From positions 1-32,068 of the forward strand of contig JANQHS010000023.1 of assembly GCA_028282565.1 (NCBI GenBank): DNA of 32,068 bases, read 5' to 3'. This DNA comes from Cytophagales bacterium (GTDB lineage: Bacteria > Bacteroidota > Bacteroidia > Cytophagales > CCMP332). Positions 8,320 through 16,500 of this stretch are shown here, one piece after another (position 1 is the stretch's first letter; every line of letters begins with the position of its first letter). The position numbers and the translations under genes were made by a program. The notes beneath the pieces were generated by a model. That model had not been told where the DNA came from, ran no database searches, and worked only from the letters and a program-made list of their open reading frames with translations.

Positions 8320-9222
8320 TCAGGCTACGGCACCTTCTTTTTTATGGTTTAGCCCTATTTTCTGAAGATTCAGATCTCTTTGCAGATCAGCCTCGATCAA
8401 TCCAATCACTCCCGGGTCGTTCAGCATACGGTAATGACCTACCTTCTCCAGGGTTTGCAAAATGACCTTTGGATGGGCTTTTTGAATTTCCACCGAATTG
8501 GAATAGGGAATGACCTTGTCAAATCTGTCATGAATGATCAAGAGGTTGCCGAAATCGATCTCCTTGAGCCATTCCTCCATAATCAGGCTGCTCATTCTTT
8601 CCTTGAGTATGTAATCCGTATACCTTTCGATCACTCTGTATGCCTTGGTGTTCAGCCCGATATGTTCTCCAAAAACCCTCACGGACTCAGAAAGATCGTT
8701 CAATGTACTGAGCATGATCCAGTTTTTGATTTTGTAGGTTGATCGATTGAGAGCATTTGCGGCAACCGCCGAACCCCAGGAATGGGAAACAATGGAGAAT
8801 GGTTCTTTTGGACCAAGACTGTAGATCAGATTCCGCAAAGCCTCTCTGCATTCGAAAAGATTGGAGGATTTTAGCCCGGATCTGCCATGCCCGGGCAGAT
8901 CAAAACTGACTACCCTTTTTCCGGCTTCAGCTAATCTCTGGCCTATTCTTGCCATGCTTCCCGCATTGGAATGCCATCCATGAACCAGTATTACCAGTTC
9001 TCCTGTGGGATCTCCAATCTCATATATCCAACTGTCCTCAGGAGCCCCTGAGATCTGAAACCCTTGGTTTTTATGGTAAAAAGACTTTTCCCTTTTTCTG
9101 AATCTCTTTTTGTAGGGCGGTGTCTTGACAAAAAGATTGAAGGCTTGTTTGCCAGCGTATTCGGGAAATAAAGCCGAGGTCAACCCGAAATATGCTCTGA
9201 TGATTGATTCAATTGTTTTCAT
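8320..9222 (-). CDS. Alpha/beta-hydrolase fold enzyme
   Basis: The 300-residue protein has the usual signs of the fold: HGW (81-83) forming the oxyanion region, LPGHGRSG (109-116), the nucleophile elbow SHSWGS with S148, an acid in HDRFD (D232 or D235) and the catalytic histidine in VGHYRM (H263). It is most like carboxylesterase or lipase-type hydrolases. The substrate cannot be told. There is no signal peptide, although residues 1-25 are moderately hydrophobic. It is the second gene after the TetR regulator on the same strand, 38 bases downstream of it. A palindromic site matching the regulator's own operator sits just before its start codon, so it is very likely the regulator's target. Confidence 0.9.
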   Translation of the reverse strand: MKTIESIIRAYFGLTSALFPEYAGKQAFNLFVKTPPYKKRFRKREKSFYHKNQGFQISGAPEDSWIYEIGDPTGELVILVHGWHSNAGSMARIGQRLAEAGKRVVSFDLPGHGRSGLKSSNLFECREALRNLIYSLGPKEPFSIVSHSWGSAVAANALNRSTYKIKNWIMLSTLNDLSESVRVFGEHIGLNTKAYRVIERYTDYILKERMSSLIMEEWLKEIDFGNLLIIHDRFDKVIPYSNSVEIQKAHPKVILQTLEKVGHYRMLNDPGVIGLIEADLQRDLNLQKIGLNHKKEGAVA

Positions 9223-9228
9223 AGTTTT

Positions 9229-9244
9229 ATACCGATTGGTATAT
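9229..9244. promoter_or_regulatory. Putative TetR operator in front of the hydrolase gene
   Basis: ATACCGATTGGTATAT contains the dyad ATACC-N4-GGTAT, with one asymmetric base pair in the core. It lies 6 bases upstream of the hydrolase start and shares the ATACCnATTGGTATAT core with the perfect palindrome at 9889-9906 upstream of the regulator gene. A second promoter for the hydrolase may therefore be controlled here. Confidence 0.7.
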
Positions 9245-9260
9245 TTTAGGCCAAAATTTT

Positions 9261-9866
9261 TTATTTCTTCAGTTCTGTTTCAATAACCTGATCCAGGTGA
9301 TCCATCATGTCATTGATGCATCCAGGGTCCTCAGTGAGTACACCCAGAAAAAGGCTTCCTTCGATCATGGCAAAAATTCTGTTGGCGTAGACCATGGGAT
9401 CAATGTCGGATCTGATATCACCTTTTTCAATTCCATTGAGAATAATGTCTACGATCTTTCCTCTGATCTTGATCGTCATTTGCTTTACCCTTGCAAACAG
9501 CAGGGGGTTCTGGTGATTGGAGTCAACCCCTCCGGTAATGATCGGGCAGCCCCCAAAATCAAACGCATAGGCATAATATTGGCGATAGAATTCGTTCACG
9601 GCCCTCAATTGTTCCAAAGGAGCTGTATGCCTTCCAACGAATTCGTTCAGGTTCCCAAGTATGATCTTCAAGTTGAAATTGAAAGCAGCCAGGGCCAGGT
9701 GTTCCTTGTTTTCAAAGTGACCGTATATCGCGCCCTTGGTCAGGCCTGTTGCCATGGTCAGATCCGATAAGCTGGTTCCGGCATATCCGTGCTTGCTGAA
9801 AACGGGTGCCACTGTTTCAAGAATGAACTGTTTGGTCCTTTGAGATTTGGAAATTGCTGTTTCCAT
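9261..9866 (-). CDS. TetR/AcrR-family transcriptional regulator
   Basis: The 201-residue protein has an N-terminal TetR helix-turn-helix (about residues 10-58) with the typical GYAGTSLSDL, GLTKGAIYGHFENKEHL pattern. It is followed by an all-helical ligand-binding and dimerisation domain (about 70-200). Length is normal for the family. The ligand is unknown. It is a predicted repressor of itself and of the hydrolase gene downstream, because near-identical palindromes precede both. A possible -7 element, TATTTTTG, lies on the minus strand at 9874-9881, and the operator at 9889-9906 overlaps the spacer of that promoter, fitting repression by occlusion. Confidence 0.93.
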   Translation of the reverse strand: METAISKSQRTKQFILETVAPVFSKHGYAGTSLSDLTMATGLTKGAIYGHFENKEHLALAAFNFNLKIILGNLNEFVGRHTAPLEQLRAVNEFYRQYYAYAFDFGGCPIITGGVDSNHQNPLLFARVKQMTIKIRGKIVDIILNGIEKGDIRSDIDPMVYANRIFAMIEGSLFLGVLTEDPGCINDMMDHLDQVIETELKK

Positions 9867-9873
9867 GTCAAGG

Positions 9874-9881
9874 CAAAAATA
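9874..9881 (-). promoter_or_regulatory. Putative -7 element of the tetR promoter
   Basis: TATTTTTG on the minus strand fits TAnnTTTG and ends seven bases before the regulator's ATG. No convincing -33 TTTG is seen at 19-21 bases upstream; that space is occupied by the operator palindrome. Confidence 0.45.
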
Positions 9882-9888
9882 GTGAAAA

Positions 9889-9906
9889 ATATACCAATTG
9901 GTATAT
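9889..9906. promoter_or_regulatory. TetR operator, perfect 18-bp palindrome
   Basis: ATATACCAATTGGTATAT is identical to its reverse complement. It lies 22 bases upstream of the regulator gene's start. The same half-site is found at 9229-9244 before the hydrolase gene. Adjacency to a TetR gene and duplication of the site make an operator role very likely. Confidence 0.85.
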
Positions 9907-10127
9907 TCTATAAGAAAGAGTTCCCTCAGTTGCTTGAAAATGTTTTGATAATTTCAACTGAGGCCCTTTTTCAAAGGACTATACTTTTTATTTATAATGA
10001 TTCTAAATTAATTGGCCAATTCAATAATTTTTCCCTGGTGTTGGATCATAAGCAATTGAATTTCAATTAAATATGCGTTCGGAAGCAGAGTTATCCACAA
10101 TCATGATCTGATCCTGCAAAGGGCCTG

Positions 10128-10158
10128 TTTGATGCTATGGGTTCGGTAATTAGATTTG
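10128..10158 (+). promoter_or_regulatory. Bacteroidota-type promoter of the act-cox operon
   Basis: TTTG (10128-10131), a 19-base spacer and TAGATTTG (10151-10158) match the phylum consensus TTTG-N19-TAnnTTTG exactly. The -7 element ends 25 bases before the actA ATG, giving an expected leader of about 20 bases. No other comparably good promoter was noticed further down the operon. Confidence 0.8.
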
Positions 10159-10183
10159 TGCAGCTTTAAGAATCGTACTGCCG

Positions 10184-11491
10184 ATGTATATTGAAATACG
10201 AACGCTTTCTGAAAAATTCGGAAAGTTTTTTCTAACCGCTACGCTACTGCTGTCTTTCACCCTGGCCCATTCACAGGATGAAAATGTTGAACCCGCAGCC
10301 GAAGAAACTACTGAGGAAACCGCATCCGAAGGAGGAGGTTCCGATGAGTTGATCCAGGTAGGAGTTACGGTTTACGAAGAGAATTGTACCCAATGCCATA
10401 GGTTCAATTCGGTTGTGGTAGGCCCGGCATTAAAGGATGCCCATACAAGGTGGTCTTCCAAAGAAGAACTGCTCCATTTCATTCAATATCCTCAAAAGGT
10501 GATCGATGGCGGGGAAAATGCCCATGCAAAAGAGCTATACGATCAATATAAGCAGTACATGCCGAATCATGATTTCCTCTCTGATAATGAGTTGGAGGGC
10601 TTATATGCTTTTATCGTGGCTGAAAGCACGAATCCCTTTCATGAGGTAGAAAAGGCGGAAGAAACTTTAGCCTCAGCTGACGGATCCGGTACGGGAGGTG
10701 CTGGAACCGGGGTATCCGAAGAGTTCCTGATGGTGATCATCGTCATTCTTATCGTGATCCTGCTCTCGATCATTGTTGCCCTGACCCTTTTAATGGGCTT
10801 GATGAAGCGCTTCGTAGATTCCCGTGATGATATCAGCGAAGAGGAAAGGGAATACATCAGTCCTGGCTTCAACCTTGTGGCCATGCTGCGTTCCAAACCA
10901 TTTGTCAATACTGTAGTTCTGCTATTTGTCCTCTTTGCATTGAAGTCCGGGATTGACGGGCTCTATTCGGTCGGTATCCAGCAGGGATATGCGCCTACTC
11001 AACCGATCAACTTTTCTCATAAACTCCATGCGGGCATGTATGAGATCGAATGCCAGTATTGTCACACGGGGGTTACCAAGAGTAAGAACGCCAATATTCC
11101 ATCGGCAAACATTTGTATGAATTGCCATAATTCCGTCAAAGTTGCGTCTCCGGAGATCCAAAAGATCTACGCGGCCGTTGAAAAAAATCGCCCTATAGAA
11201 TGGGTAAGGGTTCACAATCTTCCCGACTTGGCTTATTTCAATCATTCTCAGCACGTTGCTGTGGGAGAATTGGAATGTCAGACCTGTCATGGCCCGGTCG
11301 AAGAGATGGAAGTGATCCAACAATATTCTCCTTTGACCATGGGGTGGTGTGTGAATTGCCATCGTGAAACACTGGTCAAAGCAGAGGGAAATGAATACTA
11401 TGATAAGCTGATGGAGTTCCACGACGGAGAAAATGCGGGGATGACCGTGGAGGACATTGGTGGACTAGAATGTTCCAAGTGTCATTATTAA
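10184..11491 (+). CDS. actA: Alternative complex III subunit ActA, multiheme cytochrome c
   Basis: The 435-residue protein is the periplasmic multiheme electron carrier of the ActABCDEF quinol oxidase complex. A signal sequence or anchor spans about residues 15-30. An acidic linker leads to a class I cytochrome c domain with CTQCH (C68, C71, H72). Two membrane segments follow (about 181-206 and 240-258). The C-terminal part carries five more CxxCH motifs at C290, C311, C365, C389 and C430, the last ending one residue before the C-terminus. That makes six heme c sites, one more than the five usually described for ActA; the extra one is the N-terminal domain. It is the first gene of a long operon, 25 bases after a clear promoter. 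Electrons would pass from ActB through these hemes to ActE or the oxidase. Confidence 0.93.
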   Translation: MYIEIRTLSEKFGKFFLTATLLLSFTLAHSQDENVEPAAEETTEETASEGGGSDELIQVGVTVYEENCTQCHRFNSVVVGPALKDAHTRWSSKEELLHFIQYPQKVIDGGENAHAKELYDQYKQYMPNHDFLSDNELEGLYAFIVAESTNPFHEVEKAEETLASADGSGTGGAGTGVSEEFLMVIIVILIVILLSIIVALTLLMGLMKRFVDSRDDISEEEREYISPGFNLVAMLRSKPFVNTVVLLFVLFALKSGIDGLYSVGIQQGYAPTQPINFSHKLHAGMYEIECQYCHTGVTKSKNANIPSANICMNCHNSVKVASPEIQKIYAAVEKNRPIEWVRVHNLPDLAYFNHSQHVAVGELECQTCHGPVEEMEVIQQYSPLTMGWCVNCHRETLVKAEGNEYYDKLMEFHDGENAGMTVEDIGGLECSKCHY

Positions 11492-11513
11492 TATCTAATC
11501 TGAAGACGATTAT

Positions 11514-14500
11514 ATGAAGGAAGGAAAAAAAGTTTACTGGCAGGGGCTCGAGCAGCTTAACCAGGATCCTGAATTCCTGAAATACGCTGATAAGGAATTT
11601 CCTGAATACCTGCCTGTGAAAGAGCAGAAGAATGGTCAGCCTGAGGATTCCAATGTTGATTTGGGAACCGACAGGAGGGACTTCTTAAAGCTCATGGGAT
11701 TCTCAGTAGCAGCCGCATCACTCGCGGCCTGTGAGGCTCCTGTCAGAAAGGCTATTCCATACCTCAATAAGCCGACGGATGTCGATCCCGGTGTTGCCAA
11801 CTATTATGCGTCAACCTATTCTCAAGATGGCGACTACTGCAGTGTTCTGGTGAAAACCCGTGAGGGCAGGCCTATTTTCATCAAAGGAAACAAGATGTCC
11901 GATGTTACCCAGGGTTCGATTAACTCAAGGGTGATCGCATCAGTACTGGATCTATACAATAAGGATCGATTAACGGGACCGAAGACCAAGGGGCAGGATT
12001 CCGATTGGAAAACAGTGGATGCTGAGATCAATCAGAAGATCAGCTCAATCACAAATTCCGGTGGAAAAATTGCCCTGGTGAGCAAGTCGGTCACCAGTCC
12101 ATCCACGCTTAATCTGATTTCTGAGATCCAGGAACAATATCCGGGAGTTGAGCACATACAATATGACGTAAACTCCAATTACGGTATCAGAAAAGGCAAT
12201 GAGATGTCATTTGGGGTTGGGTTTGTTCCGGCCTATGACTTTTCAAAAGCCAAAACCATAGTCAGTATCAATGCTGACTTCCTGGGATCATGGGTTTCAC
12301 CCATAGAATATTCAAGACAATACGCTCAGGGAAGAAAGGTGGGTAAATCAAAGAAGAAAATGTCCAGACATTTTCAGTTGGAATCTTTGTTTACCATGAC
12401 CGGTGCGAGCGCTGATTACCGCAGCAAGATCAGGCCTTCCGAAGAGGGCGATGTTGTCAAAGCGCTTTACAATATGTTAGCTGCCAAAACCGGTGGAGCA
12501 TCTGTTTCAGGTGGTGATGGAAGCTATAATTATCTTGACCAGGCTGCTGATGAACTGCTCAGGAGCAAGGGGAAATCACTGGTGGTCTGCGGATCAAATG
12601 ATCCAAATGTCCAGACTCTTGTGAATGGCATCAATTACATGCTTGAGAACTACGGTCAGACCATCGATCCAAGCAAAGGAAATACATCAAGGCAGGGTGA
12701 TGATCGCAGAATGGTTGATTTTGCCAATGGTCTTTCCAGCGGTGAGTACAAGGGTGTTGTCTTTTTAAACTGTAACCCTGTTTATGATCACCCATTAGGC
12801 GGCAAGATCAAAGAAGGTATTAAGAAAGCTCTTCTTTCGATCTCTACGGCTATGGTTTCAGATGAGACCGCCGTTGAGGTGCAATACAATTGTCCATCGC
12901 ATCACTTTCTTGAGTCATGGAATGATTCCATGCCGAGGAAGGGATCTTACAGCCTTGCTCAGCCGACCATCAACCCTTTATTCAATACAAGACAGGCTGA
13001 GGAATCCCTGTTGCGTTTCGCAGGGCGTGATGATTCCTATTACGATTATGTGAGGAACTACTGGAAAGAGAATGTTTATAATGCGGAGACTGCAGAAAAG
13101 TCATTTGACCTTTTCTGGGATCGTTGTCTTCATGACGGTGTTCATGAGGTAGAGACACCTTCGGAGGAGGGATTCGACATGGTTCCTGTGCTGATCTCCG
13201 AATCGATGGGAACCGCTGCATCTGGAATATCAGCTGAAGGTCAGGGTATGGAATTGGTGATCTACGAATCCCATAATATAGGTTCAGGTGAAATGGCTAA
13301 CAATCCCTGGTTACAGGAAACTCCTGACCCGATCTCTAAGGTCTGCTGGGATAATTATATTTCTATCAGCGTGCCTGACGCCAAAGAGCAGGGTATCAAC
13401 CAGGACGATCTGCTAACATTGACGGCAAGTGGAAAATCTGTCACACTGCCAGCCTTGATACAACCAGGACAAACCGCTGGAGTTCTCGGAGTTGCATATG
13501 GCTACGGAAGAACGAATTCCGGGAAGGTAGGTGATGGGATTGGAGCAAATGTCTATCCCATGGCTGGTAGCGATGGTTATGTGAATTATTCTATTACCAA
13601 AGGAGTTTCGCTGGCCAAAGCAACTGGAACAAGGAAACTTGCTCAGACACAAACCCACCATACCTATATGGGTAGGGATTTTGTGATCCAGGAGACCACG
13701 TTGAACGAATACAAAAAAGATGCATGGGCGGGCAGATCCTTTCCCAAGATCTCCACCTATGATGGAAAAACCGCTCCGAAGAATATTTCACTTTGGAAAG
13801 GGCATAAATACCCTAATCACCATTGGGGGATGGTTGTTGACCTGAATAGCTGTACAGGGTGTTCTGCTTGTATCGTCTCTTGTAATTCTGAAAATAACAT
13901 TCCCGTTGTTGGAAGGGATGAGGTGATCAATAGAAGAGAAATGCATTGGCTCAGGGTCGATCGCTACTATAGCAGTGATAGTGATCATTGGCAGGGCGGT
14001 GAAGTTCCTTCCGATAACCCTGAGGTTGTTTTTCAGCCTATGATGTGCCAGCAATGCAACAATGCTCCCTGCGAAACTGTATGCCCGGTTGCAGCGACAA
14101 CGCATAGCACTGAGGGGCTGAACCAAATGGCTTATAACCGCTGCATCGGAACCAGGTATTGCGCCAATAACTGCCCCTATAAGGTTAGAAGATTCAACTG
14201 GTTCAAATACCATGACAACAGGCAATTCCCTGATAATCTTGGTATGAACAACGACCTTGGTAAAATGGTCTTGAACCCAGATGTGACTGTAAGGTCAAGA
14301 GGGGTTATGGAAAAATGTACTTTCTGCGTGCAAAGGGTACAGGAAGGAAAGCTCACCGCCAAGAAGGAGGGAAGGAAAGTGAAAGACGGAGAGATCACCA
14401 CAGCCTGTGCGGAAGCCTGTCCTACCGAAGCATTGGTTTTCGGGGATATGAATGATCCTAAGTCACGTATCAGTGAGGTTCTTTCCAGCGAAAACAAGGA

Positions 14501-14594
14501 AAGAGCATTCCATGCACTGGAGGCGATCAGGGTAGCACCGAATGTGTCCTACTTGACCAAGGTTAGAAATAAGGAAAAAAGTAATCAAGCATAG
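11514..14594 (+). CDS. actB: Alternative complex III subunit ActB, molybdopterin-oxidoreductase-like Fe-S protein
   Basis: The 1026-residue protein joins a molybdopterin-oxidoreductase-like part (about residues 85-750) to a ferredoxin-like part (about 760-1000). A twin-arginine motif, RRDFLK (R54, R55), is followed by a lipobox ending at C73 (SLAAC). This indicates Tat export and lipid anchoring after an unusual N-terminal extension that is common in this family. Cluster cysteines include CTGCSAC (C780, C783, C786, C790), CQQCNNAPCETVC (C845 onward), CIGTRYCANNC and CTFC with ACAEAC. In known complexes ActB carries three 4Fe-4S clusters and one 3Fe-4S cluster and no molybdenum cofactor. It takes electrons from quinol oxidised at ActC and passes them to ActA. 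It follows actA by 22 bases. Confidence 0.95.
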   Translation: MKEGKKVYWQGLEQLNQDPEFLKYADKEFPEYLPVKEQKNGQPEDSNVDLGTDRRDFLKLMGFSVAAASLAACEAPVRKAIPYLNKPTDVDPGVANYYASTYSQDGDYCSVLVKTREGRPIFIKGNKMSDVTQGSINSRVIASVLDLYNKDRLTGPKTKGQDSDWKTVDAEINQKISSITNSGGKIALVSKSVTSPSTLNLISEIQEQYPGVEHIQYDVNSNYGIRKGNEMSFGVGFVPAYDFSKAKTIVSINADFLGSWVSPIEYSRQYAQGRKVGKSKKKMSRHFQLESLFTMTGASADYRSKIRPSEEGDVVKALYNMLAAKTGGASVSGGDGSYNYLDQAADELLRSKGKSLVVCGSNDPNVQTLVNGINYMLENYGQTIDPSKGNTSRQGDDRRMVDFANGLSSGEYKGVVFLNCNPVYDHPLGGKIKEGIKKALLSISTAMVSDETAVEVQYNCPSHHFLESWNDSMPRKGSYSLAQPTINPLFNTRQAEESLLRFAGRDDSYYDYVRNYWKENVYNAETAEKSFDLFWDRCLHDGVHEVETPSEEGFDMVPVLISESMGTAASGISAEGQGMELVIYESHNIGSGEMANNPWLQETPDPISKVCWDNYISISVPDAKEQGINQDDLLTLTASGKSVTLPALIQPGQTAGVLGVAYGYGRTNSGKVGDGIGANVYPMAGSDGYVNYSITKGVSLAKATGTRKLAQTQTHHTYMGRDFVIQETTLNEYKKDAWAGRSFPKISTYDGKTAPKNISLWKGHKYPNHHWGMVVDLNSCTGCSACIVSCNSENNIPVVGRDEVINRREMHWLRVDRYYSSDSDHWQGGEVPSDNPEVVFQPMMCQQCNNAPCETVCPVAATTHSTEGLNQMAYNRCIGTRYCANNCPYKVRRFNWFKYHDNRQFPDNLGMNNDLGKMVLNPDVTVRSRGVMEKCTFCVQRVQEGKLTAKKEGRKVKDGEITTACAEACPTEALVFGDMNDPKSRISEVLSSENKERAFHALEAIRVAPNVSYLTKVRNKEKSNQA

Positions 14595-14597
14595 ATA

Positions 14598-15962
14598 ATG
14601 AGCGTAGTCGTTTCATCTGTCAGAACACCACTGATCACGGGCACGAAGACATTGCACGATGTGTCTGATGATATCTGCCGTTATGTAGAGAGACCCCCAA
14701 GCAAATCCTGGATGGTCGCCATTGCATTGTCGCTGGCAACCCTTGGTTTTGGTGTTTACTGCCTTTACCGTACCCTTTGGGATGGTATCGGGGTTTGGGG
14801 TCTGAACAAGACCGTTGGTTGGGCCTGGGATATCACCAACTTCGTGTGGTGGGTTGGTATCGGTCACGCTGGTACCCTTATCTCAGCCATCCTTCTTCTT
14901 TTCAGGCAGAAATGGCGGATGTCGATCAACCGGGCTGCAGAGGCGATGACCATCTTTGCTGTTATATGTGCTGCGACATTCCCATTGATCCACATGGGCC
15001 GTCTTTGGCTTGGTCTGTATTGGGTCCTTCCACTGCCAAACACTTTTGGTTCGCTCTGGGTGAACTTCAATTCCCCGCTGCTTTGGGACGTTTTCGCGAT
15101 CACAACATATTTCACCGTTTCACTTGTTTTCTGGTACCTGGGCCTTATCCCGGATTTTGCTACAATACGCGACAGAGCAAAACTTCCATGGAGAAAGAAA
15201 TTTTACAGTGCTTTAAGTTTCGGTTGGACAGGAAAAGCCAGAGACTGGAATCATTATGAAACAGTAGCCTTGATATTGGCCGGACTGGCAACTCCTTTGG
15301 TCCTTTCGGTACATACCATTGTAAGTTTTGACTTCGCCACTTCCGTTATACCCGGTTGGCATACGACGATCTTCCCTCCATACTTCGTTGCCGGAGCTAT
15401 TTTCTCCGGTTTCGCTATGGTATTGACCCTCTTGATTATTACAAGAAGGGTTTTTCATTTGGAAAATTATATCACGCTCTATCACATGGAGTTGATGAAT
15501 ATTGTGATCATCGTGACCGGCTCGATCGTCGGTATCGCATACATCACAGAGCTTTTTATGGCTTGGTATTCGGGTGTGGAAGCCGAATGGTATGCCTTCC
15601 GAAACAGGGCTCTTGGACCATATTGGTGGGCATATTTTTCGATGATGACCTGTAATGTGGTATCACCACAGTTATTCTGGTTCAAGCCCATCAGGAGAAG
15701 TATCGTTTCCACATTCGTCCTTTCCATCATTGTGAACATTGGAATGTGGTTCGAAAGGTTTGTGATCATCGTGACCTCACTTCATAGGGATTATCTTCCC
15801 TCCAGTTGGGCGATGTTCACTCCAACATTGTACGACGTAGGAGACTTCCTGTTGACATTCGGGTTCTTTTTTACGGCATTCCTGCTGTTTGCCAAATTCT
15901 TCCCGGTGATCAACATTGCTGAAGTTAAAACAATATTGAAATCAGATAGTCAAAAGTCATAA
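14598..15962 (+). CDS. actC: Alternative complex III subunit ActC, NrfD/PsrC-type quinol-binding membrane protein
   Basis: The 454-residue NrfD-family integral membrane protein has about ten hydrophobic helices. It is expected to bind and oxidise menaquinol close to the 3Fe-4S cluster of ActB. Conserved-looking stretches include WWVGIGHAGTLISA (about 93-106), IHMGRLWLGLYW and MWFERFVIIVTSLHRD near the C-terminus. Length is normal. The start at 14598 lies three bases after the actB stop. ActF is a diverged relative lower in the operon, as is usual. Confidence 0.95.
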   Translation: MSVVVSSVRTPLITGTKTLHDVSDDICRYVERPPSKSWMVAIALSLATLGFGVYCLYRTLWDGIGVWGLNKTVGWAWDITNFVWWVGIGHAGTLISAILLLFRQKWRMSINRAAEAMTIFAVICAATFPLIHMGRLWLGLYWVLPLPNTFGSLWVNFNSPLLWDVFAITTYFTVSLVFWYLGLIPDFATIRDRAKLPWRKKFYSALSFGWTGKARDWNHYETVALILAGLATPLVLSVHTIVSFDFATSVIPGWHTTIFPPYFVAGAIFSGFAMVLTLLIITRRVFHLENYITLYHMELMNIVIIVTGSIVGIAYITELFMAWYSGVEAEWYAFRNRALGPYWWAYFSMMTCNVVSPQLFWFKPIRRSIVSTFVLSIIVNIGMWFERFVIIVTSLHRDYLPSSWAMFTPTLYDVGDFLLTFGFFFTAFLLFAKFFPVINIAEVKTILKSDSQKS

Positions 15963-15965
15963 CCA

Positions 15966-16496
15966 ATGGATCTGAAGAAAAATTATTTGGTAGGGGTATT
16001 TGATGATGATGATGTGTTGCTGAATGCGATACCCAAAATACGCGAATCAGGCATCAAGATCGAAGATGTATACACCCCGTTTCCTGTTCATGGAATCGAA
16101 GAAAAGCTGGGTTACAAGCGCTCGAAAATGTCGGTAGCGGCTTTCTGTTTCGGAATGTGCGGAACTTCTTTTGCGATTTGGATGCAAACCTGGATGCTGG
16201 GATTCGATTGGCCCATGATCATCGGTGGTAAGAACTTCATTTCCGCGCCTCCATTTGTTCCAGTGACCTTTGAGTTGACGGTGTTGATCGGTTCTCTTGG
16301 AATGGTGGGAACATTCTTTGTGATGGCCGGGCTTGCTCCCTGGGCCAAGCCAAGGATCTTTGATCTGAGAAGTACGGATGATAAGCATGTGATGGCCATT
16401 GACCTCGCTGCCAACAGCAGAAGTGAAAATGAAATTCAGGGAATGCTTCAGAGCAATGGGGCAGCTGAAGTGTACCGTAAAGATTTTGAAGATTAA
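15966..16496 (+). CDS. actD: Alternative complex III subunit ActD, DUF3341 family
   Basis: The 176-residue DUF3341 protein has a cytoplasmic N-terminal part (about 1-55, with GVFDDDDVLLNAI and VYTPFPVHGIEE). Two membrane helices follow (about 58-78 and 95-118), then a short tail. In solved complexes ActD packs beside ActC and ActF and has no cofactor. The fingerprint DVYTPFPVHG is characteristic of the family. It starts three bases after actC. Confidence 0.93.
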   Translation: MDLKKNYLVGVFDDDDVLLNAIPKIRESGIKIEDVYTPFPVHGIEEKLGYKRSKMSVAAFCFGMCGTSFAIWMQTWMLGFDWPMIIGGKNFISAPPFVPVTFELTVLIGSLGMVGTFFVMAGLAPWAKPRIFDLRSTDDKHVMAIDLAANSRSENEIQGMLQSNGAAEVYRKDFED

Positions 16497-16500
16497 TACC

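Larger units (their letters stand above)
9867..10183. other. 317-bp gene-free divergent regulatory region between tetR and actA
   Basis: This AT-rich stretch holds several dyads besides the TetR operator. CCTCAGTTG (9924-9932) pairs with CAACTGAGG (9955-9963) across a 22-base loop. AATTGGCCAATT (10010-10021) is a perfect palindrome. AATTGAA-T-TTCAATT (10054-10068) is another. A perfect DnaA-box sequence TTATCCACA is at 10091-10099, and the operon promoter lies at 10128-10158. The forward reading frame at 9789-10070 looks non-coding. Confidence 0.75.

Noticed and set aside
8190-8742. Forward open frames opposite the alpha/beta hydrolase.
   Set aside because: The minus-strand hydrolase has complete catalytic motifs, and the forward frames have none.
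9789-10070. A forward open frame of 93 codons between tetR and actA.
   Set aside because: It begins inside tetR, has a composition unlike the neighbouring genes and covers the operators and palindromes; no recognisable protein feature.
9990-10110. AT-rich stretch with a DnaA box considered as a replication origin.
   Set aside because: Only one perfect box was found, with no dnaA, dnaN or other origin-linked genes nearby.
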